Below, in pieces: positions 7,330 to 15,628 of a DNA stretch of 64,000 nucleotides. Position 1 is the first letter of the stretch. Each line of letters starts with the position of its first letter. The stretch is from an uncultured Bryobacterales bacterium (GTDB lineage Bacteria > Acidobacteriota > Terriglobia > Bryobacterales > UBA6623): the NCBI GenBank assembly GCA_951813065.1, contig CATOTH010000009.1, positions 620,001 through 684,000 on the forward strand. Direction: 5' to 3'. The position numbers and the translations under genes are program-made. The notes beneath the pieces were generated by a model. That model was not told where the DNA came from, did not search any database, and saw nothing but the letters and a program-made list of their open reading frames with translations.

Positions 7330-9000
7330 ATGAATGACACGTCGCAATCTCCAGCCAGTCCGGACCTTTCTGTTCTTGGCGAACCTCGCCCGAACGCTGT
7401 CGGACGGGCGGCACTGGTTCCGTCGGACGGCTGCGTGCGCGAACTCGAGGAGTCCTCTGCCGAGCGCCTTCTTTGGTATGGCGAGGACTTGATCCGGGTC
7501 AAGCTGCCCGCCGGTACGAGGATCGTATATCCGAAACCCTCTATCAAGGGGTTGCCGGATCGCGGAGCAGCGATCCGCTACGCGCTGGAGCACCCCGAGG
7601 AAGCGGAGCCACTGCGTTCGCAGTTGCTCTCCGGGACGAAGGTCACGATCGCGATTGACGACATTTCGCTGCCATTGCCGAAAATGAATCGGCCTGACAT
7701 CCGCCAGACTGTGTTGACGGAACTGATTGAGCTGATCGAGGCTGCGGGTATACGTGATCTGGAGATCGTGATCGCCAACTCGTTCCACCGGAAAATGGAA
7801 CCGTTTGAAATCCGGTGGTCGGTCGGCACCAAGATCTTCGATGCCTGTTTCCCGCACAGGCTCTACTGCCATGACGGCGAAGCCCCCGGTGGAATGGTCG
7901 AGCTTGGGGAGACAGAACTTGGGGAAAAGGTCCGGATCAATCGCAGGGCTGCAGAATCGGACCTGCTCATTTACGTCAACGTCAACCTGGTTCCCATGGA
8001 CGGGGGGCACAAGTCGGTCAGCGTTGGGCTGTGCGACTACGTATCCTTGCAGGCGCATCACAACCCGGAGACGATCCGGGCGTCGAACTCGTACTTTGAC
8101 CACACGCGATCGCCCCTGACCGATTCGTGCAATCGCATGGGACGGGTCGTAAACGAAAAGCTCAACGTCTTCCACATCGAGACTGTGGTGAACAACCAGA
8201 TGTTCGATCCTCGAATGGAGTTTTTCATCAAACCCGAGGATCAATGGAATGCCCTTGACAAGGCCTCGTTTCGAATCGCGCAGGTGGGCCTCAGCGCGCT
8301 TCCACGGAAAACGAAACGCAAGTTGCTGTTTTCGATTCCCGCGCCTTACGAAATGATTGCTGTCCATGCCGGAAAAACGGACGCGGTCCACGAGAAGACC
8401 TTGGCCTACAACTATCAGCAGTACTGCGTTCCCGTTGAAGGGCAGTCCGATGTGGCGGTGTTCGGAGTGCCGTTCATCTGCCCGTACAACGTGAACGCAC
8501 CGATGAACCCGTTGCTCGTGCGCTGCTTGGCACTGGGCTACTTCTTCAACATGTACAGGGGGGCGCCCATCTTGAAGATGGGCGGAGTCTTTATCCTCAC
8601 GCACCCGCTATACAACGAGTTCAGCCCCGCGCACCACGCCGCTTACCACGAGTTCTTCCATCGCTGTTTGACGGAGACGAGAGACTCTGCGGCACTGCAG
8701 CGCAAGTACGAGGCCGAGTTCGCACACGACCTGCAATACCGCGAGATGTACAGCAGCGGGCATGGGTACCATGGCGTCCATCCGTTTTATATGTGGTATT
8801 GGGCGGAGAACGGCGCCAACCACTGTGGCCTTGTGATCGTCGTGGGAGCGGAGGATAGGGAGTCCGCGAGCGTAATGGGCTGGGAGTGTGCGGACTCCAT
8901 GGATGAAGCCTTGGCTATGGCACAGTCTTTCCTGGGACGCATACCCACTGTCTCCCACTTGCATATCCCACCAATCAACATGGTGGATGTGGCCGCCTGA
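7330..9000 (+). CDS. LarA-like (DUF2088) lactate-racemase-superfamily protein, enlarged
   Basis: 556 residues from the ATG at 7330; an upstream in-frame ATG would overlap the HAD gene and is disfavoured. Residues about 98-190 resemble the LarA N-terminal domain: KVTIAIDDISLPLP corresponds to the DITRPTP stretch, NSFHRKMEPFEI (His153) to the conserved HRPM motif, and YCHDGEA (His181) to the following HD. Nickel-dependent LarA racemises lactate using an NPN cofactor. Here the region expected to carry LarA His174 reads NLVPMDGGHKS, so that histidine may be Met223. The protein is over 100 residues longer than LarA. A racemase or epimerase of another 2-hydroxy acid is possible, but activity is uncertain. 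Confidence 0.7.
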   Translation: MNDTSQSPASPDLSVLGEPRPNAVGRAALVPSDGCVRELEESSAERLLWYGEDLIRVKLPAGTRIVYPKPSIKGLPDRGAAIRYALEHPEEAEPLRSQLLSGTKVTIAIDDISLPLPKMNRPDIRQTVLTELIELIEAAGIRDLEIVIANSFHRKMEPFEIRWSVGTKIFDACFPHRLYCHDGEAPGGMVELGETELGEKVRINRRAAESDLLIYVNVNLVPMDGGHKSVSVGLCDYVSLQAHHNPETIRASNSYFDHTRSPLTDSCNRMGRVVNEKLNVFHIETVVNNQMFDPRMEFFIKPEDQWNALDKASFRIAQVGLSALPRKTKRKLLFSIPAPYEMIAVHAGKTDAVHEKTLAYNYQQYCVPVEGQSDVAVFGVPFICPYNVNAPMNPLLVRCLALGYFFNMYRGAPILKMGGVFILTHPLYNEFSPAHHAAYHEFFHRCLTETRDSAALQRKYEAEFAHDLQYREMYSSGHGYHGVHPFYMWYWAENGANHCGLVIVVGAEDRESASVMGWECADSMDEALAMAQSFLGRIPTVSHLHIPPINMVDVAA

Positions 9001-9642
9001 AGCCGTCCGGCATCTCGACCGAGGGTTCGGCCAACTGCCTGGGGGCGAGTGCAATCATCTCCGCGAGTGAGAGCCGTATTTCGAGCCAGGGCGCAAGCTG
9101 GCGAGTCATGGGGTCGTCGATGCTCCATTCCCGGCAGTTGGGCGGGCGAGAGCAGGGTGCCCGTCACCACGCCGATCCGGCTGGAATCGTTTGTTGCAGC
9201 TAGCGATTGCGATGAGACGCTGGCGGCAATCCCAACGGCGACAGAAACCGGAAGAATCGGTGACAGGAAGAAGGTGGTTGCGGCCAGTTGGAAAGTAGTT
9301 CGGACTCAATACACCGACACGAACACGATCTAGCTTTGCCGTGATTCCTGCGGCGAAGCAAAGCCGCGTGAAGTGCTTCCGATGGCGCTCTATTCGCGGC
9401 ACGATGCGACGTCTCATAAGAATCTCTTATCGGCACAATTGTGCGACCCAATCCAGACATTCGATTCGGATAATGGCTCTCGGAAGTCCTGAAGGGCCAT
9501 TCCCACGTTCGGAGGTTCGAGACGGGTTGGCTGGGAGTTTGCCGCACTATCGGTTCCTGGCTCCGGTCTGGTGCATTTCCTCCGGACCGTAGGGTGCTGC
9601 GGCGCTGTGCTTCCGGATTCGGTGACTCGAAAGGAGAGTACG
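9001..9642 (+). other. Intergenic region upstream of amtB
   Basis: About 640 bases without a convincing gene on either strand; the small open frames here show no protein-like composition. It holds a short inverted repeat, ATAAGA-ATC-TCTTAT at 9416-9430, a sigma-54-like promoter at 9528-9543, and the AAGGAGAG ribosome binding site at 9631-9638. The length suggests room for an activator binding upstream of the sigma-54 site. Confidence 0.5.
9528..9543 (+). promoter_or_regulatory. Candidate sigma-54 (RpoN) promoter for amtB-glnB
   Basis: TGGCTGGGAGTTTGCC has the GG and GC dinucleotides at 9529-9530 and 9541-9542, the 12-base offset of the -24/-12 elements (consensus TGGCACG-N4-TTGC). Transcription would start near 9554, about 90 bases before the amtB ATG. 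A sigma-54 promoter fits nitrogen-regulated amtB/PII operons, where NtrC-type activators are used in other bacteria. No NtrC gene is in the window. Confidence 0.55.
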
Positions 9643-10935
9643 ATGCGAAAGACCACAATATATTGTTTAGTCCTGCTGGGACTGCTCGCTACCCCCGTGG
9701 CGGCGGTCGCCCAGGACGGCATAGACACGGGCGACAACGCTTGGATTCTCACAAGCTCGGCGCTGGTGTTGATGATGACGGGGCCCGGTCTGGCCCTCTT
9801 CTACGGAGGCCTCGTTCGCAAGAAGAACATTCTCGCGACCATGATGCAGTCGTTCATCATGATGGCCCTGATGACCGTGCTGTGGGCGATCTACGGATAC
9901 AGCCTGGCATTCGCTGAAGGCAGCGGCCCCCTAGGGACATTCGTCGGCGGATTTGGACACGTCTTCTTGAACGGCGTCGGGATGGAGCCGAACGGGTCGA
10001 TTCCCCATCTGACCTTCATGGTCTTCCAGTTGATGTTCGCCATCATTACCCCAGCGCTTATCACTGGAGCCTTCGCCGAGCGCATGAAATTCTCGTCCCT
10101 GCTGCTCTTCATGGCTCTTTGGGGAACGGTCGTTTACTTCCCGATGGTCCACATGGTCTGGGGTGGCGGGTTCATGAGCCCTGACGGAGCCCTCCCGTGC
10201 CTCGACTTCGCTGGCGGCACTGTGGTCCACATCTCGTCCGGTGTTTCGGCGCTCGTTATGGCGCTGTACCTGGGCAAGCGGATCGGATTTCCATCCGAAG
10301 TCATGCGACCGCAGAACCTGACCTTTTCATTCGTCGGCGCATGCCTTCTCTGGGTTGGTTGGTTCGGCTTCAACTCCGGCAGTGCATTGGCCGCTGACGG
10401 CCTGGCTGCCGTGGCGTTCGTCAACACCCAATTCGGTGCAGCGGCTGCCGTGCTCGGCTGGCTGTTGATCGAATGGATCCGGGATGGCAAACCCAGCATG
10501 CTCGGCGGAGTGACCGGCGCGGTCGCTGGCTTGGTTGCGGTGACTCCCGCATCCGGCTTTGTGGGACCGATGGACTCATTGGTGATCGGTTTCGTGGCCG
10601 GTATTGTGTGCTACCTCTCGATCGCCGTCGTCAAAGCGAAGTTCGGTTACGACGATTCGCTCGATGCCTTCGGCGTTCATGGCGTCGGCGGCACGGTCGG
10701 AGCGCTCCTGACTGGCGTTTTTGCGCGCGTCGCCATCGGCGGCACCGGGGGCCTAGTGGAAGGGAACCCAATGCAATTCGTTAACAACACCGGAGGAGCG
10801 TTGTTGACATGGGTGTTCGCAGCAGTCGCGACATTCGTCATTCTGAAGATTGTCGATGCGATGATGGGACTGCGGGTGAGCGAAGCCGACGAGATTGAAG
10901 GCCTTGACATCTCGCAGCACGGCGAAGAAGCGTAG
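9643..10935 (+). CDS. amtB: Ammonium transporter (Amt/MEP/Rh family)
   Basis: 430 residues from the ATG at 9643, chosen because AAGGAGAG sits five bases upstream and the product opens with a signal peptide (MRKTTIYCLVLLGLLATPVA, cleavage near AVAQ). The mature part shows the Amt pattern: DNAWILTSSALVLMMTGPGLALFYGG, then about eleven membrane helices. The twin histidines of the conduction pore are in GGTVVHISSG and FGVHGVGGTVG. It imports ammonium across the inner membrane and is normally gated by PII, whose gene follows after 25 bases. The frame is open further upstream, but that stretch looks non-coding. Confidence 0.96.
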   Translation: MRKTTIYCLVLLGLLATPVAAVAQDGIDTGDNAWILTSSALVLMMTGPGLALFYGGLVRKKNILATMMQSFIMMALMTVLWAIYGYSLAFAEGSGPLGTFVGGFGHVFLNGVGMEPNGSIPHLTFMVFQLMFAIITPALITGAFAERMKFSSLLLFMALWGTVVYFPMVHMVWGGGFMSPDGALPCLDFAGGTVVHISSGVSALVMALYLGKRIGFPSEVMRPQNLTFSFVGACLLWVGWFGFNSGSALAADGLAAVAFVNTQFGAAAAVLGWLLIEWIRDGKPSMLGGVTGAVAGLVAVTPASGFVGPMDSLVIGFVAGIVCYLSIAVVKAKFGYDDSLDAFGVHGVGGTVGALLTGVFARVAIGGTGGLVEGNPMQFVNNTGGALLTWVFAAVATFVILKIVDAMMGLRVSEADEIEGLDISQHGEEA

Positions 10936-10960
10936 CCGGGAAAACACAGGAGGAACTGAC

Positions 10961-11299
10961 ATGAAGAAAATCGAAGCTGTGATCCAGCCATTCAAGCTGG
11001 ACGATGTCCGTGAAGCGCTGAAGGGGATCGGGATCGACGGCATGACAATCTACGACGTGCGTGGTCATGGCCGCCAAAAGGGCCACAAAGAGGTCTATCG
11101 CGGCCAGGAGTACGAGGTCGACCTGCTACCGAAGGTCAAGATCGAGGCCATCGTCTCGAGCGATCGCGTGGACGAGACGGTGAACACGATCGTTGAGTCG
11201 GCTCGGACCGGAAAGATCGGCGACGGCAAGGTCTTTATTTCGGACATCGCCGAAGCCGTCCGGATTCGTAATAGTGAGCACGACGACGAAGCCCTCTGA
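10961..11299 (+). CDS. glnB: Nitrogen regulatory protein PII
   Basis: 112 residues. The start at 10961 has AGGAGG at 10948-10953, and the product begins MKKIEAVIQPFKLDDV, the canonical PII opening. The T-loop GRQKGHKEVYRGQEY carries Tyr51, the uridylylation site. TGKIGDGKVFISDIAEAVRIR is the B/C-loop signature that binds ATP and 2-oxoglutarate. PII senses carbon/nitrogen balance and binds AmtB to block ammonium uptake. It is co-transcribed with amtB upstream, and the modifying enzyme GlnD is encoded about 120 bases downstream. GlnB versus GlnK cannot be decided from sequence; amtB linkage favours GlnK-type behaviour. Confidence 0.97.
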   Translation: MKKIEAVIQPFKLDDVREALKGIGIDGMTIYDVRGHGRQKGHKEVYRGQEYEVDLLPKVKIEAIVSSDRVDETVNTIVESARTGKIGDGKVFISDIAEAVRIRNSEHDDEAL

Positions 11300-11341
11300 C
11301 GCTCAATGTGTTTTCGCGCTCGCGCACACGTGGGCGGCCTA

Positions 11342-11371
11342 CCGCCAGCTGGGCATATGCCCAGCTGGCGG
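11342..11371. repeat. Perfect 30-bp palindrome between glnB and glnD
   Basis: The arm CCGCCAGCTGGGCAT at 11342-11356 is followed without any spacer by its exact reverse complement at 11357-11371. The flanks (A on both sides) end the symmetry, so the palindrome is exactly 30 bases. No T-tract follows on either strand, so it is not a standard intrinsic terminator. It could act as an mRNA-stabilising or processing hairpin, a repeated extragenic palindrome, or a protein-binding site. Confidence 0.9.
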
Positions 11372-11419
11372 ACACGCATCACCGAAGCGCCGAAGCGATG
11401 GCTGCGCTAGAGCATTGCA

Positions 11420-13969
11420 ATGTCTAGCCTCTCGACCTACCACATCCAGCAAATGGAGCGCCTTGGCTCCGACTTCTTCGAGGATGGTGATGGATTACGG
11501 GCTGTCGCGAGGCGCACAGAGTTTGTTGACGATATTGTCCGTGGGCACTTCGACGGGGCATTCGCGAGCCAGGGGAACGGGATAGCCGCGGTAGCGGTTG
11601 GCGGATATGGTCGCAGCGAGCTGTTTCCTTTCTCGGATATTGACTTGCTGCTGCTGTTCCGGCGGGCGCGGGACGTCGAGGAGCACAAGGATCGGATTGC
11701 GGGGCTGATTGCCTCGCTGTGGGACTCGAAGCTGCGGGTTTCGCACTCTGTTCGGGATCCCGCGGAATGCGCTCGGCTGGCACCCAACAACACGGAACTA
11801 CACATTAGTCTGCTGGACACTCGGTTTGTCGCGGGCGACGGCGGATTCTTCGACGAATTTCGCCGTAACACGCTGCCGAGGTTTTACCTGCGCGAGCAGA
11901 AAGCGTTGATTCGGTCGCTGGCCGAAACCGCGCAAAAGAGGCATCGCTCGTTCGACGGAACACTCTACCACTTGGAGCCCGACATCAAGGAAGGACCCGG
12001 AGGACTACGGGACTATCACCTCGCTTGCTGGACAGCCCAACTCGAAAACGTCCAGCCCGGCCGGATTCCGCGAAGCGAGGAGTTCTTGCCAAGACAGCGC
12101 GACTGGGACATCGGCGAGGCTAAGCGATTCCTCTTCGCGCTCCGCTGTTTTCTGCATTATTACCACGGCAGGGACAAGAACCTTCTAAGCTACGACATGC
12201 AAGAAACCATCGCGCACGCGGGGGCGGGCCATCTCTATCCCGGGGAGGGGAGTGTGGCCGACATGATGCGGATCTTCTTCAAGAACACGCGGTTGGTCCA
12301 TCGCCTGGCGCTCCGTTTGGTTGAAGAGTCGACCGCTCCGTCGAATGCGCTGCTGACGATGTTCCGCCGGCGCATCTCACGCCTTTCGAACAGCGATTTC
12401 AGCGTGACGAATGGCAAGATTTATTTCCAGGACCCAAATGCCCTGGCAAGGCGTCCTGAACTGTCGCTCAGGATTTTCCAGTTCCAAGCCCGGCACGGAC
12501 TCCCCTTGGCCGCCCAAGCCGAGCTTCGCATCCGAGAGCACCTCGCATCTGTTCGCGCTCACTTTGCCGCTAGCGCATCGCATTGGCCCAGCGTGCGGGA
12601 GATTCTCTTGCTCCCCCACGCGTACCGCGCCCTCGGGGCAATGCGGGAAAGCGGGGTGCTCTATAGCCTGTTCCCCGAGTTTGAGTTGGTCGACTGTCTC
12701 GTGATTCGAGACTTCTACCACCGCTATACGGTCGACGAGCACACGCTTGTGACTATCCGCGTCCTAAAGGACCTACCGACCGCGTCTGACCCACTCGACC
12801 AGCGCTATGCACGCCTCTTGAACGAGGTGGAGCGTGCCGACCTGCTCTACTTCGCAATCCTGTTCCACGATCTTGGGAAGGGCGTTCCCGGCAAGCACCA
12901 CCACGAGGCCAGCGCACAACTGGCAGACGAAGCAATGAGCAGAATTGGCCTAGCCGATTCAGCAGACCGCGAAACGGTTCTGTATCTTGTGCGCGATCAC
13001 CTAACGATGTCGGAAGTGATGACAAAGCGCGACTTAAGCGAGACCGCTGTTCTGGAAGACTTCAAGGTGGAGGTTGGGACGGTCGAACGCCTCAAGCTCC
13101 TGACCTTGTTGACGTATGCCGACAGCGTCGCGGTCAATCCGACTGCGGTGACGAGCTGGCGGAAGGAATTGCTCTGGAGACTGTACTGCGGTACGGACGC
13201 AATTTTTCAGCGCGATCACGAAGACAAGCGGATCGAGGAGGGAGCTTCAACGAAGTGCCTTGAACTTGCCACCGACACCGATGAAAGGAGGCGAATGAGC
13301 GAGTTCCTCGCCGGTTTCCCGCAGCGTTACCTGCGAACCCACGAAGCCCCGCAAGTTTACAAGCACTTCAAGATTGCGGAGGCACTGCGCGAGCGGAAAG
13401 CGACAGTCAAGGCGGAGCGAACCGAGGGGCACTGGGACATCGTGGTGCTGGCCTGGGACAGACCGTTCTTGTTCGCTTCGCTTTGCGCTGCGATCGCTAG
13501 CTTCAACTTGAACATCGAACACGCCGAGGCGTTTTCGAACGAAGCCGGAATGGTGCTGGACTCTTTTCGGGTCTCAACTGGCGCTGATGGTCCGGGGCCC
13601 GCCCAAGACCGTCTTGAATTGAAACTTCGTCGTGTTGCAGAAGGTAGAGTCGATCCGGGTGATCTGGCCCAGGCCCGGACGACTCGACCTGTTCGCCGCA
13701 GGGGCCACACGCCGCCCCATGTGTCGTTCGACAACGGAACCTCGGCCAAGGCAACGATCTTCTATGTCCAAGCGCCGGACCGCAACAAGTTGCTGTTCGA
13801 CTTGGCTATCGTATTTTCCCAGCACGAGTGCAACATCGATGTCGTCCTTTGCAACACGCAAGGCCACCAAGCCACGGATGTCTTCTACGTCAGGCAAGGG
13901 CAGGGAAAGCTGCCCCACGACAAGTGTGAGTCGTTGCGGGAAGAGTTGCTTGAATCCTGCTCAAAATAG
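11420..13969 (+). CDS. glnD: Bifunctional [protein-PII] uridylyltransferase / uridylyl-removing enzyme
   Basis: 849 residues, close to the usual 850-950. The nucleotidyltransferase domain has GGYGRSEL at 61-68 and SDIDLL at 72-77, with catalytic Asp73 and Asp75. The GlnD-specific linker contains EPDIKEGPGGLRDYH. The HD domain with FHDLGKGVPGKHHHEAS near residue 482 removes UMP. Two ACT domains occupy roughly 675-760 and 775-849 and sense glutamine. GlnD uridylylates PII at Tyr51 when nitrogen is scarce and removes UMP when it is abundant. The order amtB-glnB-glnD puts sensor, effector and modifier together. The gene converges on the dihydropteroate-synthase-like gene 16 bases downstream. Confidence 0.95.
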   Translation: MSSLSTYHIQQMERLGSDFFEDGDGLRAVARRTEFVDDIVRGHFDGAFASQGNGIAAVAVGGYGRSELFPFSDIDLLLLFRRARDVEEHKDRIAGLIASLWDSKLRVSHSVRDPAECARLAPNNTELHISLLDTRFVAGDGGFFDEFRRNTLPRFYLREQKALIRSLAETAQKRHRSFDGTLYHLEPDIKEGPGGLRDYHLACWTAQLENVQPGRIPRSEEFLPRQRDWDIGEAKRFLFALRCFLHYYHGRDKNLLSYDMQETIAHAGAGHLYPGEGSVADMMRIFFKNTRLVHRLALRLVEESTAPSNALLTMFRRRISRLSNSDFSVTNGKIYFQDPNALARRPELSLRIFQFQARHGLPLAAQAELRIREHLASVRAHFAASASHWPSVREILLLPHAYRALGAMRESGVLYSLFPEFELVDCLVIRDFYHRYTVDEHTLVTIRVLKDLPTASDPLDQRYARLLNEVERADLLYFAILFHDLGKGVPGKHHHEASAQLADEAMSRIGLADSADRETVLYLVRDHLTMSEVMTKRDLSETAVLEDFKVEVGTVERLKLLTLLTYADSVAVNPTAVTSWRKELLWRLYCGTDAIFQRDHEDKRIEEGASTKCLELATDTDERRRMSEFLAGFPQRYLRTHEAPQVYKHFKIAEALRERKATVKAERTEGHWDIVVLAWDRPFLFASLCAAIASFNLNIEHAEAFSNEAGMVLDSFRVSTGADGPGPAQDRLELKLRRVAEGRVDPGDLAQARTTRPVRRRGHTPPHVSFDNGTSAKATIFYVQAPDRNKLLFDLAIVFSQHECNIDVVLCNTQGHQATDVFYVRQGQGKLPHDKCESLREELLESCSK

Positions 13970-13985
13970 CCTGACACGCAAGCCG

Positions 13986-14855
13986 TCACTCGGCGAGGTC
14001 GGCCTGTTCATCTTCGCGATAGATTCGATCCACCACAGCGACGAAGTCTCGTACGGATCCGGGGTGCTCTACGGTCAGCATGTGCGCGCCCGATTCGAGC
14101 GCCAACGTGGCTGCAACGGCTAGCGATGCGGCCCGCTCGCCAGCATCTCCGCGAACCGACCCGACCAGGAAGGACTTGCTCGCGAGATTCGCCTGTATAC
14201 CCTGTCCTCTTGGGCATAGGCTACCCAAGGACCTTAGCAAAGTAAAGTTTTCGTGGCTGCGCTTACCATGCTCAAGACCGGCGTCAAGCACGATGCGCCT
14301 CGGCTCAATACCGGATTGCCGCGCCCGAATCAAGGAAGCACGCAGATCGACCCGGACGGTTTCCGAAAGACGCGTAAGGGGCTCCATGCGAGCCCACTGC
14401 TCGGGGGTCCCGCGCATGTGTCCGAGAATCAACGCCGCCTTGCTCTCGTTGACTGTTGGCGCCAGCTTCTTGTCGAACGCGAGTCCGCTGGGATCATGGA
14501 TGATGGAGGCTCCGAGTTCAACAGCACGCCGTGCTGTTTCGGCGTTGGGCGTGACCACGCTGATTGGTCGTGTAACGAATGGCATGAGCTTCTTCAGGAC
14601 GGGCACGAGAGCGGACAGCTCGTGATCAGCCGATGGCAGACCCCTTTTCAGGTTTCGGGGGCCGGGGTTGATCTCCACGATGTCCGCTCCAGACTCCTCC
14701 ACCTTTCTCGCCGTGTCGGCTGCCTCGTAAGGGTCAGTCCTGTCGTGGTGCGGGCCCCTGAAGATCTCAATCCGCCCGGCAAGGAGCGTGCGAATGCCGA
14801 GAGTGACCTCTTCGTCTCCTATCCGCCACAATGCCTTGGTGCGTTGAAACGCCAT
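13986..14855 (-). CDS. Divergent dihydropteroate synthase-like TIM barrel
   Basis: 289 residues. The frame resembles FolP in order and spacing: a GADIVEINPGP strand, ISVVTPNAETARRAVELGASIIHDPSG, ALILGHMRGTPEQW, RIVLDAGLEHGKRSHENFTLLRSL, and LASKSFLVGSVRGD. However, key DHPS elements are altered. The NVTPDSFSDGG pterin/pyrophosphate loop is replaced by RTLLAGRIEIFRG. The GESTRPG loop is missing, SIDT reads SVVT, IIND reads IIHD, and the C-terminal RxHD motif reads TVEHPG. The aspartate of VLDAG and a lysine in the SKS stretch remain. It is probably a pterin-binding-like protein of another function rather than the folate enzyme, but this is inference. Confidence 0.6.
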   Translation of the reverse strand: MAFQRTKALWRIGDEEVTLGIRTLLAGRIEIFRGPHHDRTDPYEAADTARKVEESGADIVEINPGPRNLKRGLPSADHELSALVPVLKKLMPFVTRPISVVTPNAETARRAVELGASIIHDPSGLAFDKKLAPTVNESKAALILGHMRGTPEQWARMEPLTRLSETVRVDLRASLIRARQSGIEPRRIVLDAGLEHGKRSHENFTLLRSLGSLCPRGQGIQANLASKSFLVGSVRGDAGERAASLAVAATLALESGAHMLTVEHPGSVRDFVAVVDRIYREDEQADLAE

Positions 14856-14923
14856 TCGCTATGCCTCGGTTGGCCAATTCTGATGCGATTGAGGTAGTGG
14901 CGGAGGTTGCCCGGCACACCAAG

Positions 14924-15610
14924 TCATCCGGTTCGCCGCGTTCGATAGTAATAGGCTGCCACGGCCAGCCAAGCCGCGGCCGCGGCAGCGATCCAGGCCA
15001 TCGACTCGTAGTCTCCATCGTACGCCACCGCCCCGAACATGGTGCTCAACAGCAATGCCGGCATTCGGGCGAAGGTGGAGACAACCACGAAGACCGGGAA
15101 CCGCAACGCGGTGAGACCGGCAGCATAAGACGCTGCATCCTTGGGCATGCCCGGTACAAGGAAGAGCACAAACATTGCAACGAGGCCCTTGCGAGACTGG
15201 AGGCTCCTGTCGATGCGCGCGAGCCTCTTCGGTCCGAGAATTCGCTCAATCACTGGGCGCCCCACAGCTTTGGCAAAACCGAAATCGAAGGCCGATCCGA
15301 GCAGAATCCCGATTGTCGAGTACAGGAAGCCCCACCATGTCCCGAACACATAGCCGGCAGCGATCTGGGTGAATTCCCCGGGAATCGCGAATATCACGAC
15401 TTGCAGAAACTGGAGTCCAATGCAGATCAAAGGGCCTGCCGGTCCATCCTCGCGCATCCAAGCGACAAGCTCTTCGTGGTCGACCAGCCGCCCAAGCCAG
15501 CCGCGCTGCCATACTATTGCGACAAGGCCCGCCAAGACGCCTAACGCGACGACGGTCCAGACCCTCGATACCGGTCTCGCCGAGGGGTCTGCAATCTCCG
15601 GCGAACTCAT
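14924..15610 (-). CDS. TVP38/TMEM64 (VTT/DedA-superfamily) membrane protein
   Basis: 228 residues. A first membrane helix at 18-36 is followed by the VTT-domain pattern: FAIPGEFTQIAAGYVFGTWWGFLYSTIGILLGSAFDFGFAKAVGR, with conserved glycines and an F-x-x-P-G-E loop. Then come VAMFVLFLVPGMPKDAASYAAGLT and a C-terminal helix. DedA/VTT proteins sit in the inner membrane; recent work links the wider superfamily to lipid scrambling or undecaprenyl-phosphate flipping. The exact substrate here is unknown. It lies 68 bases upstream of the DHPS-like gene on the same strand, so the two may be co-transcribed. Confidence 0.82.
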   Translation of the reverse strand: MSSPEIADPSARPVSRVWTVVALGVLAGLVAIVWQRGWLGRLVDHEELVAWMREDGPAGPLICIGLQFLQVVIFAIPGEFTQIAAGYVFGTWWGFLYSTIGILLGSAFDFGFAKAVGRPVIERILGPKRLARIDRSLQSRKGLVAMFVLFLVPGMPKDAASYAAGLTALRFPVFVVVSTFARMPALLLSTMFGAVAYDGDYESMAWIAAAAAAWLAVAAYYYRTRRTG

Positions 15611-15628
15611 GCCCTATCATATGGCAGA

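Noticed and set aside
7312..8604. 430-codon open frame on the minus strand opposite the LarA-like gene
   Set aside because: It mirrors the LarA-like gene, which has clear family motifs. The minus-strand product has no recognisable domains and skewed composition, as expected of an antisense frame in GC-rich DNA.
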